Origin: JACDAN01 sp963842235
Lineage (GTDB): Bacteria > Actinomycetota > Thermoleophilia > Gaiellales > Gaiellaceae
Direction: 5' to 3'
Assembly: GCA_963842235.1 (NCBI GenBank)
Contig: CAWJFT010000001.1
Span: 806,001 to 870,000 of the forward strand
DNA length: 64,000 nucleotides
The notes below the pieces were generated by a model. It did no database searches. It was not told the DNA's origin and was given only the letters and a program-made list of their open reading frames with translations. The translations under genes and the position numbers were made by a program. Position 1 is the stretch's first letter. Each line of letters begins with the position of its first letter. Below are positions 14,791-23,826 of the stretch, piece by piece.

Positions 14791-15712
14791 TCATGTTCCA
14801 GTCCTCGCCGAGGAGGTGCGGCGGCTCCTCGACGTTCAACCGGGGGAAACCGTCATCGACGCGACCTTCGGCGCCGGCGGACACGCGTCGCTTCTCGCCC
14901 CGGACCTGAAGGGCGAAGGCAAGTTCATCGGCATCGATCGCGATCCGAGCGTCAAGCCCTATTTCGAGTCGTTCCGGCGCCGCGCGGGCGTCCCGACGAG
15001 GTTCCTCAGCGGCGACTTCGCCGACGTCTTCGAGCGCCTGGCCGACAACGGGGTTCGCGCCGACGCGATCTTGTTCGACCTGGGCGTCTCGAGCATGCAG
15101 CTCGACCGGCCCGAACGCGGCTTCTCGTACGCGTCGGACGCTCCGCTCGACATGCGCATGGATCCCTCAGCCGAGCACTCTGCGCGCGACCTCGTCAACG
15201 AGGCGAGCGAACGCGAGCTGACCGACATCTTCCGCGGCTACGGCGAGGAGCGGTACGCCCGCCCGATCGCGAAGGCGATCGTCCGCCAGAGGCGGGAGCG
15301 GCCCTTCGAGCGCACAGGTGAGCTCGTGGAGACGATCAAGGCGGCGATCCCCACTCCGGCCCGCTTCGGCGAAGGTCATCCCGCACGCCGCGTCTTCCAG
15401 GCGCTCCGGATTGCGGTCAACGACGAGCTGGATGCGCTCGAGACCGCGCTTCCGGCAGCGCTCGAGACGCTCCGCCCGCGGGGACGAATCGCCGTGATCA
15501 GCTTCCACTCGCTCGAGGACCGCATCGTCAAGCGCTTCTTCCGGCGCGAGGAGCACGGGTGTACCTGCCCGCCGGAGTTCCCGATCTGCGTCTGCGGGCG
15601 GGAGCCCACAGTGCGGGTGCTGACGAAGAAGGCGATCAGGCCGACAGCCCAAGAGGTCGCGATCAACCCACGGGCCGGATCGGCCCGCCTACGGGCCGCG
15701 CAGAAAACCTGA
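14756..15712 (+). CDS. rsmH: 16S rRNA (cytosine-1402-N4)-methyltransferase
   Basis: A 318-residue SAM-dependent methyltransferase that modifies C1402 in the ribosomal P site. Typical motifs are DHVPVLAEEVRRLL, DATFGAGGHASLL (SAM loop), ADAILFDLGVSSMQLD, RGFSYASDAPLDMRMD, ARRVFQALRIAVNDEL and AVISFHSLEDRIVKRFF. ATG 14756 follows a GGAAGGGAG ribosome-binding site; a GTG at 14747 is a less likely start. The stop overlaps ftsL (TGATG). Its place directly after mraZ is the standard dcw order. Confidence 0.96.
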   Translation: MLPSVLQPSATDHVPVLAEEVRRLLDVQPGETVIDATFGAGGHASLLAPDLKGEGKFIGIDRDPSVKPYFESFRRRAGVPTRFLSGDFADVFERLADNGVRADAILFDLGVSSMQLDRPERGFSYASDAPLDMRMDPSAEHSARDLVNEASERELTDIFRGYGEERYARPIAKAIVRQRRERPFERTGELVETIKAAIPTPARFGEGHPARRVFQALRIAVNDELDALETALPAALETLRPRGRIAVISFHSLEDRIVKRFFRREEHGCTCPPEFPICVCGREPTVRVLTKKAIRPTAQEVAINPRAGSARLRAAQKT

Positions 15713-16059
15713 TGGCGACCGCAGTTGCTCATGCGGCAAGACCGCGCCGCGAGGCTCGGCGGCGGCCCCGCTCTCGCAAGGCCGTCGCGCAGCGTCGGGT
15801 TGCCGGTGGGGCGGTCTGGATCGTGATCATGGCCGTTCTGCTCGCCGGCGTCGTCGCGCTCAACGTGGCCGTTCTGCGGCTCAACCTGCAGTCCGATCAG
15901 CTCGGCCGTGAGCAAGCGCAGCTTCGCGCGGACAACGCCGAGCTCGCCTCCGACCTGGCAGCGCGCGCGGCGTCGGCGCGCACGAACAGCCAGGCGAAGC
16001 GCGAGCTGGGGCTGACAGATCCGACCATGACCACGTACCTCCAGCTCTCGAAGCGGTGA
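15712..16059 (+). CDS. ftsL: FtsL-like cell division protein
   Basis: A 115-residue bitopic membrane protein. A basic cytoplasmic N-terminus (RPRREARRRPRSRKAVAQRR) precedes one transmembrane helix (VWIVIMAVLLAGVVALNVAVL), then a leucine-zipper-like periplasmic helix and a short tail ending in LGLTDPTMTTYLQLSKR. Length, topology and position between rsmH and the transpeptidase identify it as FtsL, although the sequence itself is poorly conserved. FtsL forms the FtsQLB complex that activates FtsWI at the septum. It starts inside the rsmH stop and its own stop overlaps the GTG of ftsI. Confidence 0.82.
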   Translation: MATAVAHAARPRREARRRPRSRKAVAQRRVAGGAVWIVIMAVLLAGVVALNVAVLRLNLQSDQLGREQAQLRADNAELASDLAARAASARTNSQAKRELGLTDPTMTTYLQLSKR

Positions 16060-17717
16060 GCCCGCGGCTCGCGAACCGACGGATCCGCCTTCTCCTCGTC
16101 TTCTTCACGGTCGCCTTCCTCGGCACGTTCGGCCGCGCCGTCTGGCTCCAGGCCGTGCAGGCCCAGCCGCTCGACCGGCTCGCGCAAGGCCAGCATCACG
16201 TGACGATCGACGTGCCGGCGGCCCGCGGCTCGATCCTCGATCGCAACGGCGTGAACCTCGCGATCGGGCGGCAGGCGATCACGGTCTACGCGAACCCACG
16301 CCACGTCACGAACCCGCGGCCGACCGCGATTGCCGTTGGCAGGGCGCTCCACCTCGACGCCGATCGCCTCTACGGAAAGCTCGCCGACCGCTCGCGCGGC
16401 TTCGTCTACCTCGCGCGCAAGGCTGACCCGAAGCGGGCGGCCGCATTGCAGGCCCAGAACCTGATCGGCCTCGGCTTCTACCCGGAGGAGCGGCGGGCAT
16501 ATCCCCAGGGATCGGTCGCGGCGCACGTCCTCGGCTTCGCGGGTGTGGACAACCACGGCCTCGCGGGCCTCGAGCTCGCCCGCGACCACACGCTCGCAGG
16601 CCGTGACGGGCGGCAGACGGTTGTCCGAGACCCGTTCGGTCGGACGCTGGACGTGATCAGGTCGCAGTCCCCGGTCGAGGGCAGGGACATCAGGCTCACC
16701 ATCGACAACACGCTGCAGGCGAACGCGCAGTCGGTGCTGGGGAAGGCAATGCGCCGCTGGGGCGCGAAGGCCGCGACGGCCGTCGTGATGAATCCGAGGA
16801 ACGGGCAGGTGCTCGCAATGGCGGTCGAGCCGAGCTTCGACGCGAACCGGTTTCCGCAAACGGATCGCGATACCCAGCGCAACCGGGCCGTCACCGACAC
16901 GTACGAGCCCGGCTCGACGCTCAAGGTCGTCACAGTCGCAGGCGCGCTTTCCCAAGGCCTCGTCACCCCGTCCAGCGAGTTCACGCTCGCTCCGAACATC
17001 CAGGTCGCAGACCGCGTGATCCACGAGGCGCACCGGACGGACACAGAGCGCATGACCGTTGCGCAGATCCTCTCGAACTCGTCCAACGTCGGGACGGTCA
17101 CGCTCGCCGAGATGCTCGGCCGAGAGGGCCTCGAATCCTGGATCTCGCGCTTCGGATTCGGGCGCAAGACCGGAATCGATTTCCCGGGCGAGACGCCGGG
17201 GATCCTTCCGAGCTACTGGTCGGGCTCGACGATCGGAACACTCCCGATCGGGCACGGGATCGCGATCACTCCGGTGCAAATGGCGGCGGCTTACGCAGCT
17301 GTGGCGAACGGCGGTGTCTGGGTTCGTCCGCGGCTCGTCATGGGCGGCCCCATGGGCAAGGGGCCGCACCGCCACCGGATCATCTCGCGGCACGTCGCGG
17401 ATCAGCTGATGGCGATGCTGCGGGACGTGGTCATCGAGGGCACCGGGATCGAGGCCGAGGTCGACGGCTACCAGGTCGCGGGGAAGACCGGAACGGCGGC
17501 CAAGCCGGACCCGCGCGGCGGCTATTCGACCAGCCGGTACGTGGCGTCGTTCGTCGGGGTCGTTCCGGCCAGCAATCCGCGGCTCGTCATCCTCGTGACG
17601 GTGGACGAGCCGCACGGCGCGATCTGGGGCGGCGTCGTCGCTGCGCCGGCCTTCCAGGAGATCGCGAAGTTCGCGCTCCAGTACTTGGAGATACCTCCGG
17701 ACGCCCTCCCTCGCTAA
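16056..17717 (+). CDS. ftsI: Division transpeptidase, class B penicillin-binding protein
   Basis: A 553-residue enzyme with one N-terminal membrane helix (LLLVFFTVAFLGTFGRAVWL), a dimerisation domain including ARGSILDRNGVNLA, and a transpeptidase domain. The catalytic motifs are all present: YEPGSTLKVVT (nucleophile Ser in STLK), LSNSSNVGT (SSN) and VAGKTGTAAK (KTG). It crosslinks septal peptidoglycan in the periplasm together with FtsW. The start is GTG 16056 overlapping the ftsL stop. No PASTA domain follows, so it is FtsI/PBP3-like rather than SpoVD-like. Confidence 0.94.
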   Translation: MSPRLANRRIRLLLVFFTVAFLGTFGRAVWLQAVQAQPLDRLAQGQHHVTIDVPAARGSILDRNGVNLAIGRQAITVYANPRHVTNPRPTAIAVGRALHLDADRLYGKLADRSRGFVYLARKADPKRAAALQAQNLIGLGFYPEERRAYPQGSVAAHVLGFAGVDNHGLAGLELARDHTLAGRDGRQTVVRDPFGRTLDVIRSQSPVEGRDIRLTIDNTLQANAQSVLGKAMRRWGAKAATAVVMNPRNGQVLAMAVEPSFDANRFPQTDRDTQRNRAVTDTYEPGSTLKVVTVAGALSQGLVTPSSEFTLAPNIQVADRVIHEAHRTDTERMTVAQILSNSSNVGTVTLAEMLGREGLESWISRFGFGRKTGIDFPGETPGILPSYWSGSTIGTLPIGHGIAITPVQMAAAYAAVANGGVWVRPRLVMGGPMGKGPHRHRIISRHVADQLMAMLRDVVIEGTGIEAEVDGYQVAGKTGTAAKPDPRGGYSTSRYVASFVGVVPASNPRLVILVTVDEPHGAIWGGVVAAPAFQEIAKFALQYLEIPPDALPR

Positions 17718-17731
17718 TCTCGTGGCGACCG

Positions 17732-19141
17732 ATGGATCTCGAGCGGCTCATCACCGCGCTCGGGCCTCTGGAGGTCCGCGGAGGCGCTCCAACCGACGTC
17801 ACTGACCTCGCCTACGACACGGGGTCGGTCCAGCCTGGAGCGCTCTTCTTCTGCGTTCCGGGGGCACGGGCCGACGGCCACGACTTTGCGCAGGCCGCGG
17901 TAGAGCGCGGGGCAGCCGCGCTGGTCGTCGAGCGTCCGCTGGAGCAGCAGGTGCCGCAGCTCATCGTCGAGTCGAGCCGTGCGGCCATGGCCGCCGCAGC
18001 CGACGAGTTCTTCGAGCGACCGACGGAGGAGCTCCTTCTCGCCGGCGTCACGGGCACGAACGGCAAGACGACGACGACGTTCCTGCTCCACTCGATCTTC
18101 GCGGCGGCGGGAATGAGGCCTGGCCTGATCGGGACGATCGAGTCGCGCGTCGGCGGCGAGGCTCGGCCCGCGGTCCGGACGACGCCGGAGGCGATCGATC
18201 TCCAGCGAACCTTTCGGGCGATGCTCGACGCCGGAGACAGAAGCTGCGCCATGGAGGCGACTTCGCACGGCTCCGAGCTCGGGCGGCTCGACCGGGTGCG
18301 CTTCAAGGCGCTCGCCTTCACGAACCTCTCCCAGGACCACCTCGACTTCCACGAGACGATGGAGCGGTACTTCGAGGCCAAGCGACGGCTATTCACCGAC
18401 CACGAGCCGGCGCCGGCTGCTGCGGTCAACGTCGGGGACGAGTGGGGACGACGGCTCGCGGAGGACCTACGGCGCGTCGATCGTGCGCCGGTCCTGACCT
18501 ACGGCGTCACTCCGGACGCCGAGCTGAAGACGCATCCTGCGCTCGAGCGCTCACGGCTCGTCGGAAACTTCAATGTCGAGAACGTGCTTGCTGCAGCAGC
18601 GCTCTCCCGGCTCCTGGGCGTGCCGGATGAGGCGGTGGTCGAGGGTGTGTCGTCCTTGAGCGGCGTGCCTGGCCGCTTCGAGGCCCTTGATGAGGGACAG
18701 GCGTTCACCGTGATCGTCGACTACTCCCACAAGCCGGGAGCACTCGAAGCCGTTCTGCGGACCGCCCGAGAGCTCACCGCCGGCCGCCTGATCTGCGTCT
18801 TCGGCGCCGGTGGAGATCGGGACCGCGGCAAGCGCCCGATGATGGGCCGTGTGGCCAGCGAGCTCGCGGACGTCGCGGTCGTCACCTCCGACAACCCACG
18901 CACCGAAGATCCCCTCGCCATCATCGAAGAGATCCTCGCCGGCGTGGTCGGCTCGGCCGAAGTCGAGCCAGACCGGCGCGCGGCGATTGCGAAGGCCCTG
19001 AGCGAGGCGCAAGCAGGCGACGTCGTCGTGATTGCCGGCAGAGGCGCCGAGCAGTACCAGGACGTAGGCGACCAGAAACTTCCCTTCGACGACCGCCAGG
19101 TCGCGCGCGAGGCGCTGCAGCGGCTGAAGGCGCCCGCGTGA
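17732..19141 (+). CDS. murE: UDP-MurNAc-tripeptide synthetase MurE
   Basis: A 469-residue Mur ligase. Motifs include AYDTGSVQPGALFFCVPG (UDP-binding), GVTGTNGKTTTTFLL (P-loop), DHLDFHETMERYFEAKRRLF with the carbamoylated Lys region, and VTSDNPRTEDP. The DNPR motif is associated with meso-diaminopimelate-adding enzymes, so this cell wall probably contains meso-A2pm. The reaction adds the third amino acid to UDP-MurNAc-Ala-Glu using ATP. The stop overlaps the GTG of murF. Confidence 0.96.
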   Translation: MDLERLITALGPLEVRGGAPTDVTDLAYDTGSVQPGALFFCVPGARADGHDFAQAAVERGAAALVVERPLEQQVPQLIVESSRAAMAAAADEFFERPTEELLLAGVTGTNGKTTTTFLLHSIFAAAGMRPGLIGTIESRVGGEARPAVRTTPEAIDLQRTFRAMLDAGDRSCAMEATSHGSELGRLDRVRFKALAFTNLSQDHLDFHETMERYFEAKRRLFTDHEPAPAAAVNVGDEWGRRLAEDLRRVDRAPVLTYGVTPDAELKTHPALERSRLVGNFNVENVLAAAALSRLLGVPDEAVVEGVSSLSGVPGRFEALDEGQAFTVIVDYSHKPGALEAVLRTARELTAGRLICVFGAGGDRDRGKRPMMGRVASELADVAVVTSDNPRTEDPLAIIEEILAGVVGSAEVEPDRRAAIAKALSEAQAGDVVVIAGRGAEQYQDVGDQKLPFDDRQVAREALQRLKAPA

Positions 19142-20379
19142 TCGCGCTCTCGATCGAGCAGGTCAGGCCGCTCGGCCGCGTCGAGGCCTCGGTCGACGAG
19201 GTCACCGGCGTCAAGATCGACTCGCGACGGGTCGAGCCAGGCGATCTCTTCGTCGCGATCCGCGGTGGAATCGACTATGTCGACGAGGCGCGGGCGGCCG
19301 GAGCCGCCGCGACGCTCGTCCCAGACGACGACTTCGCCGCGATGGCGTCGCTCGGGCGCGCCGTTCGCGATCAGACCCAGGCGGAGATCGTCGGAATCAC
19401 CGGGTCGACCGGCAAGACGTCGACGAAGGACATCCTCGCCGCGCTCGCGTCCCCCCAGCGTCGGACGATCGCGGCCGAGGCGAGCTACAACGCCGAGCTT
19501 GGCGTCCCCTTGACGCTGTGCCGGCTCGAGCCTGACACGGAGCTCGTCATCGCGGAGCTGGCGATGCGAGGCTTCGGCCAGATCGCGGCGCTGTGCGCCA
19601 TCGCACGGCCAACGCTCGGCGTGATCACAGCGATCGGCCCCGTCCACCTCGAGTTCGTGGAATCCGTCGAGGGAGTTGCCCGTGCGAAGGCCGAGCTGCT
19701 CGAAGCGCTGCCGCGCGGGTCGAAGGCCGTCGTTCCGGCCGGCGTGCCCGAGCTCGAGCCGTACCTACGAGCGGACCTGGAGCTCCTGCGCGTCGGCGAG
19801 GACGTCCGCCTGCTCTCCTTCGAGGGCCGCCGGCTCGCAGCCGACATCGGCGGTGAGAAGGTCGAGCTCGACGTGCCCTTCCACGCCCGCCACCAGGCGG
19901 AGAACACCGTGACGGCGCTGGCCGCCTACACGGCGCTCGGGCTCCCGCTCGAGCGGGTGCAGGAGGGGGCGCAAGCAATTCGTCTATCGAGTCTTCGCGG
20001 CGAGGAGCTTCCGCTGCCCGGAGGAGGCGTGCTCATCAACGACTGCTGGAACGCGAACCCCACGTCGATGGCCGCGGCGCTCCGAGAGCTCGCGGCGCGG
20101 CGGAACGGCGGCCGCCGGATAGCCGTGCTGGGCGGGATGGCGGAGCTGGGCCGAGAAGGGCCGCGCTACCACCGTGAAATCGGCGGACTGACGGCCGACC
20201 TCGACGCGGTCGTCGGCGTCGGGGAGCTCGCGCGCGACTACGAGCCGACGCACTGGGTGCCCGATGCCGAGGAGGCGGCGAAGCTCCTGGACGGACTGCT
20301 GGAGCCGGGCGACGTCGTGCTCGTCAAAGGGTCCCGTGCCGTAGGCCTCGAACGTGTCGCGCAGAACCTAGACACCTAA
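19138..20379 (+). CDS. murF: UDP-MurNAc-tripeptide--D-Ala-D-Ala ligase MurF
   Basis: A 413-residue Mur ligase starting at GTG 19138. It shows VKIDSRRVEPGDLFVAIRGG, VGITGSTGKTSTKDIL (P-loop with TGSTGKT), AELAMRGFGQIAAL, AIGPVHLEFV, LINDCWNANPTSMAAALREL and VLVKGSRAVGLERV. The ND(C)WNANP and KGSRA stretches are specific to MurF. It adds D-Ala-D-Ala to complete the pentapeptide. The TAA stop shares its last base with the ATG of mraY. Confidence 0.95.
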   Translation: MIALSIEQVRPLGRVEASVDEVTGVKIDSRRVEPGDLFVAIRGGIDYVDEARAAGAAATLVPDDDFAAMASLGRAVRDQTQAEIVGITGSTGKTSTKDILAALASPQRRTIAAEASYNAELGVPLTLCRLEPDTELVIAELAMRGFGQIAALCAIARPTLGVITAIGPVHLEFVESVEGVARAKAELLEALPRGSKAVVPAGVPELEPYLRADLELLRVGEDVRLLSFEGRRLAADIGGEKVELDVPFHARHQAENTVTALAAYTALGLPLERVQEGAQAIRLSSLRGEELPLPGGGVLINDCWNANPTSMAAALRELAARRNGGRRIAVLGGMAELGREGPRYHREIGGLTADLDAVVGVGELARDYEPTHWVPDAEEAAKLLDGLLEPGDVVLVKGSRAVGLERVAQNLDT

Positions 20380-21407
20380 TGGAACGAGTCCTGGCGGCGG
20401 GCCTTCTCGCCATGATCATCTCGATACTCGCGGGACCGAAGTTCATCGAGTTCCTGCGCCGGCACGAGTTCGGCCAGATGATCCGCGAGGAAGGGCCGGC
20501 GGGCCATGCCGTCAAGCAGGGAACGCCGACGGCCGGCGGACTGATGATCGTCGTATCGATGACCGTGCCGTTCCTGGCCCTGAGCCATTGGACGGCCGAA
20601 GGGCTGACCGTGTACGGCGTCACGATGGCCTGCGCCGCGATCGGCTTCGTCGACGACTACATCAAGGTCCATCACCGGCGCTCGCTCGGCCTGTCGGGGC
20701 GCTACAAGCTCCTGCTGCTAGCCGGGATCAGCCTGGCGGTCGGCCTCGTCGTCCACGATCTCAACTTCGACACCGCTGTCTACGTGCCGGTCCTCGACTG
20801 GCGCGTCCAGCTCGCGTTCGCCTTCTACCTGCTCCTGTTCCTGATCCTGGCCGGCGCCGCCAACGGCGCCAACCTCACGGACGGGATCGACGGGCTCGCG
20901 GTCGGTGTCGGGATCATCGCGCTCCTGACGTTCACGGCGATCAACGTCTTCACGTATATCCGCTCGAGCCAGGTCGCGACCGAGCAGGACCTGGCCGCGC
21001 TCGACCAGGCGATCCTGGGCGCGTCCCTGATCGGAGGCGCGATCGGATTCCTTTGGTACAACGCCTTTCCCGCCGAGGTGTTCATGGGCGACACCGGCTC
21101 GATGGCGATCGGCGGCGCCCTCGGCGGCTTCGCGATCATGAGCCAGAGCGAACTGCTGCTGCTCCTGATCGGTGGGATCTTCGTGATCGAGGCGCTCTCT
21201 GTGATCCTGCAGGTCGTCTCGTTCCGCTACTGGGGCCGGCGGATCTTCCTGATGACGCCGATCCACCACCACTTCGAGATGAAGGCGTGGTCGGAAACCA
21301 AGATCATGGTGCGCTTCTGGATCATGGCGGCGATCCTCTGCGCGGGCGCGTTCGCGCTCTACTACCAGTACCTCCGCGGCTTCCGCCCCGACCTCTTCCA
21401 GACGTGA
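20379..21407 (+). CDS. mraY: Phospho-MurNAc-pentapeptide transferase MraY
   Basis: A 342-residue integral membrane enzyme with about ten hydrophobic helices, making lipid I from UDP-MurNAc-pentapeptide and undecaprenyl phosphate. Signature motifs are GTPTAGGLMIV, IGFVDDYIKVHHRRSLGLS (Asp pair), ANLTDGIDGLAVG, VFMGDTGSMAIGGALGG and MTPIHHHFEM (HHH region). ATG 20379 overlaps the murF stop and its stop overlaps the murD GTG, consistent with a single long operon. Confidence 0.96.
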   Translation: MERVLAAGLLAMIISILAGPKFIEFLRRHEFGQMIREEGPAGHAVKQGTPTAGGLMIVVSMTVPFLALSHWTAEGLTVYGVTMACAAIGFVDDYIKVHHRRSLGLSGRYKLLLLAGISLAVGLVVHDLNFDTAVYVPVLDWRVQLAFAFYLLLFLILAGAANGANLTDGIDGLAVGVGIIALLTFTAINVFTYIRSSQVATEQDLAALDQAILGASLIGGAIGFLWYNAFPAEVFMGDTGSMAIGGALGGFAIMSQSELLLLLIGGIFVIEALSVILQVVSFRYWGRRIFLMTPIHHHFEMKAWSETKIMVRFWIMAAILCAGAFALYYQYLRGFRPDLFQT

Positions 21408-22615
21408 ACGCCCTCGTCCTCGGGCTCGCACGCTCGGGGCAGGCGGCAGCGCTGGCCCTTGCGCGGCGCGGCGAGCGCGTCCTCGCCGTCGACCAGGCCG
21501 AGGACGTGGATGTGGGGAGGCTCGCGGCGGCCGGCGTCGAAGTTCGGTTGGGGACAGACGAGGACTCGTTGCTGGAGGGAATGGACGTCCTGATCAAGAG
21601 CCCAGGGGTACCGGCCGACGCGCCGCTCGTCGCGGCCGCGCGAAAGCGTGGCGTTCCCGTCTGGAGCGAGGTCGAGCTGGGCGCGCGGCTGCTCGACAAC
21701 CCGATCCTCGGCGTCACCGGCACGAACGGGAAGACCACGACGAGCGAGCTCCTCGGGGCCATGCTCGGCGCTTCCGTGGCGGGCAACGTCGGCCGGGCGC
21801 TGTGCGACCTCGACGGCGAGGTCGAGCGCGGCGAGTGGATCGTCTGCGAGCTCTCGAGCTTCCAACTCGAGGACATCGAGGAGTTCCGGCCCCGGATCGC
21901 CGTGCTCCTGAACCTGGAGCCTGACCACCTCGACCGCCACGGCTCGTTCGAGGCCTACCGGGACGCGAAGCTCCGGATCTTCGAGAACCAGACCGCAGAG
22001 GACACCGCGGTCGTGCCGCGTGGCTTTGCTTCTGTGGGGAAGGCGCAGCGTGTGGAGTTCGCGGGCGGCGACCCGCTCCCGGCCGAGCCGCGGATCCCCG
22101 GCGCGCACAACCGCGAGAACGCCGCGGCGGCGACTGCTGCCGCGCGCGCGGCCGGGGTCGCGGAGGGGCGCATCGCGGAGGCGCTGCGCAGCTTTCCGGG
22201 CGTTCCGCACCGGCTCGAGGAGGTCGCCGAGATCGGCGGCGTCCGCTTCGTCAACGACTCGAAGGCGACCAATGCGGCGGCGGCACGCCGTGCGATCGCC
22301 GCTTACGACGCGCCGCTTCACGTGATCCTCGGCGGGCTCGGGAAGAACGAGAGCTACGCGGAGCTTGCGGCCGACCTGCGCGAGCGCGGCGCGCGGGCGT
22401 ATCTGATCGGCGCGGCTGCGGACGAGCTCGCGCGCGCGCTGGAGAGCCCGTTCGAGCGGTCCGGCGACCTCGCGACGGCTGTTCGCTCGGCAACCGCGGC
22501 GGCCCGGCCCGGCGATGTTGTCCTGCTTTCGCCGGCGGCGGCCAGCTATGACCAGTTCGAGAACTTCGAGGAACGCGGCGACGAGTTCCGCCGCCTGGTC
22601 GAGGAGCTGCGATGA
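21404..22615 (+). CDS. murD: UDP-MurNAc-L-Ala--D-Glu ligase MurD
   Basis: A 403-residue Mur ligase starting at GTG 21404 (VNALVLGLARSGQAAALALA, the dinucleotide-fold-like UDP-binding domain). Further motifs are LIKSPGVPADAPLVAAA, GVTGTNGKTTTSELL, ELSSFQLEDIEEFRP, LNLEPDHLDRHGSFEAYRDAKLRIF, NDSKATNAAA and LSPAAASYDQFENFEERGDEF. It adds D-Glu to UDP-MurNAc-L-Ala. The protein is somewhat short for the family (often near 450). The frame continues open upstream through mraY, but that part is out of phase with mraY and not homologous. Confidence 0.95.
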   Translation: MNALVLGLARSGQAAALALARRGERVLAVDQAEDVDVGRLAAAGVEVRLGTDEDSLLEGMDVLIKSPGVPADAPLVAAARKRGVPVWSEVELGARLLDNPILGVTGTNGKTTTSELLGAMLGASVAGNVGRALCDLDGEVERGEWIVCELSSFQLEDIEEFRPRIAVLLNLEPDHLDRHGSFEAYRDAKLRIFENQTAEDTAVVPRGFASVGKAQRVEFAGGDPLPAEPRIPGAHNRENAAAATAAARAAGVAEGRIAEALRSFPGVPHRLEEVAEIGGVRFVNDSKATNAAAARRAIAAYDAPLHVILGGLGKNESYAELAADLRERGARAYLIGAAADELARALESPFERSGDLATAVRSATAAARPGDVVLLSPAAASYDQFENFEERGDEFRRLVEELR

Positions 22616-23826
22616 GAAAGGGGCAGTTCGAGGCGCAGCTGTTGCTCCTCGTGACGCTCGCGCTGGTCGCCTTCGGGCTCGTCATGGTCTACAGCGCGAC
22701 CTCGGCGCCGGCGGCGCTCGGGAACAGCGACCCTTCCTACTTCCTCCGCAAGCAGGGGCTCTATGCGCTCGTCGGCCTTGCCCTACTGCTCGTCTTCAGG
22801 CGCTGGAGCTACCGGTCGCTCCGCCACCTCGCGCCGGGGCTCGTCCTCGCCAGCATCGTCCTGCTCCTCGCCGTGCTCGTCGTCGGGGACACGATCAACG
22901 GCGCGCGGCGCTGGCTGCACTTCGGCCCGATCGTCTTCCAGCCTTCCGAGCTCGCGAAGCTCTCGCTCCTGATCTTCGCCGCGGCGTACCTCGCCCGCCG
23001 TCCCGCTCCCCGGACGCTCGGCGAGCTCCTCAAGCCGCTGGGGATCCTCACGGGCGTCGTGTGCGCGCTCCTGCTCGCCGAGCCCGACCTCGGGACGGCG
23101 ATCACGATCGCAATCATGCTGGCCGGCGTCCTGGTCGTCTCGGGCGCCCCCGGCCGCCTGCTCGCGACTTCGGGAGCGCTGGGCGTCACCCTCATCCTCG
23201 CCGCGGCGTGGTTCGAGCCCTACCGTCGGGCGCGGCTGCTCAGCTTCCTCAACCCGTGGCAGGACGCCCAGGGCGCAGGCTTCCAGTCCGTCCAGGCGAT
23301 GATCGGGCTGGGATCAGGGGGCATCTTCGGCGCCGGCCTCGGCCAGGGCGTCCAGAAGAACTTCTACCTCCCGGAGGCGCACACGGACATGATCTTCGCG
23401 ATCATCGGCGAGGAGCTGGGGCTCGTCGGTGCAACCGCGGTGATCGCGGCGTATGCGGCCTTCGGCTACGCGGGGTTCCGCGTCGCGCTCTCCTGCCGCG
23501 ACCCGTTCGGCAAGCGTCTCGCCGCGGGGCTGACGACGCTCGTCTGCGGCCAGGCGCTCGTCAACATCGCGGCCGTGATGGGCGCCGCGCCGCTGACGGG
23601 AATTACGCTGCCCTTCGTCTCCTACGGGGGCTCGAGCCTGATCGTCGGACTCGCCGGAGTCGGGATCCTCCTTAACATCGCCGCAGATGACGGCCGAGAC
23701 AGGACCCGTGTGTCTGATCGCGACCGGAGGAACCGCAGGGCACGTACTCCCGTCGCTCGCCGTGGCCGAGGCGCTTCGCGCCCGCGGCGCGAGCGTGACG
23801 TTCGCCGGGTCCCCAGGGCGGTTTGA
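22612..23826 (+). CDS. ftsW: Septal peptidoglycan glycosyltransferase FtsW (extended 3' end)
   Basis: A SEDS-family polymerase with about ten membrane helices; partner of FtsI. Conserved segments are VMVYSATSAPAALG, INGARRWLHFGPIVFQPSELAKL (catalytic-cavity region), EPDLGTAITIAIML, DMIFAIIGEELGLVGA and LPFVSYGGSSLIVGLAGVGILLNIA. The typical family end comes right after LLNIA, but the frame has no stop there and continues for about 46 Arg-rich codons to a TGA at 23826, overlapping murG by 140 bp. Either the protein has an unusual basic tail or the normal stop was lost. Confidence 0.92.
   Translation: MRKGQFEAQLLLLVTLALVAFGLVMVYSATSAPAALGNSDPSYFLRKQGLYALVGLALLLVFRRWSYRSLRHLAPGLVLASIVLLLAVLVVGDTINGARRWLHFGPIVFQPSELAKLSLLIFAAAYLARRPAPRTLGELLKPLGILTGVVCALLLAEPDLGTAITIAIMLAGVLVVSGAPGRLLATSGALGVTLILAAAWFEPYRRARLLSFLNPWQDAQGAGFQSVQAMIGLGSGGIFGAGLGQGVQKNFYLPEAHTDMIFAIIGEELGLVGATAVIAAYAAFGYAGFRVALSCRDPFGKRLAAGLTTLVCGQALVNIAAVMGAAPLTGITLPFVSYGGSSLIVGLAGVGILLNIAADDGRDRTRVSDRDRRNRRARTPVARRGRGASRPRRERDVRRVPRAV

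Noticed and set aside
15897..17615. Long antisense frame over ftsI
   Set aside because: Composition-driven shadow; the transpeptidase motifs on the + strand are unambiguous. Similar shadows over ubiB, secDF and tgt were dropped for the same reason.
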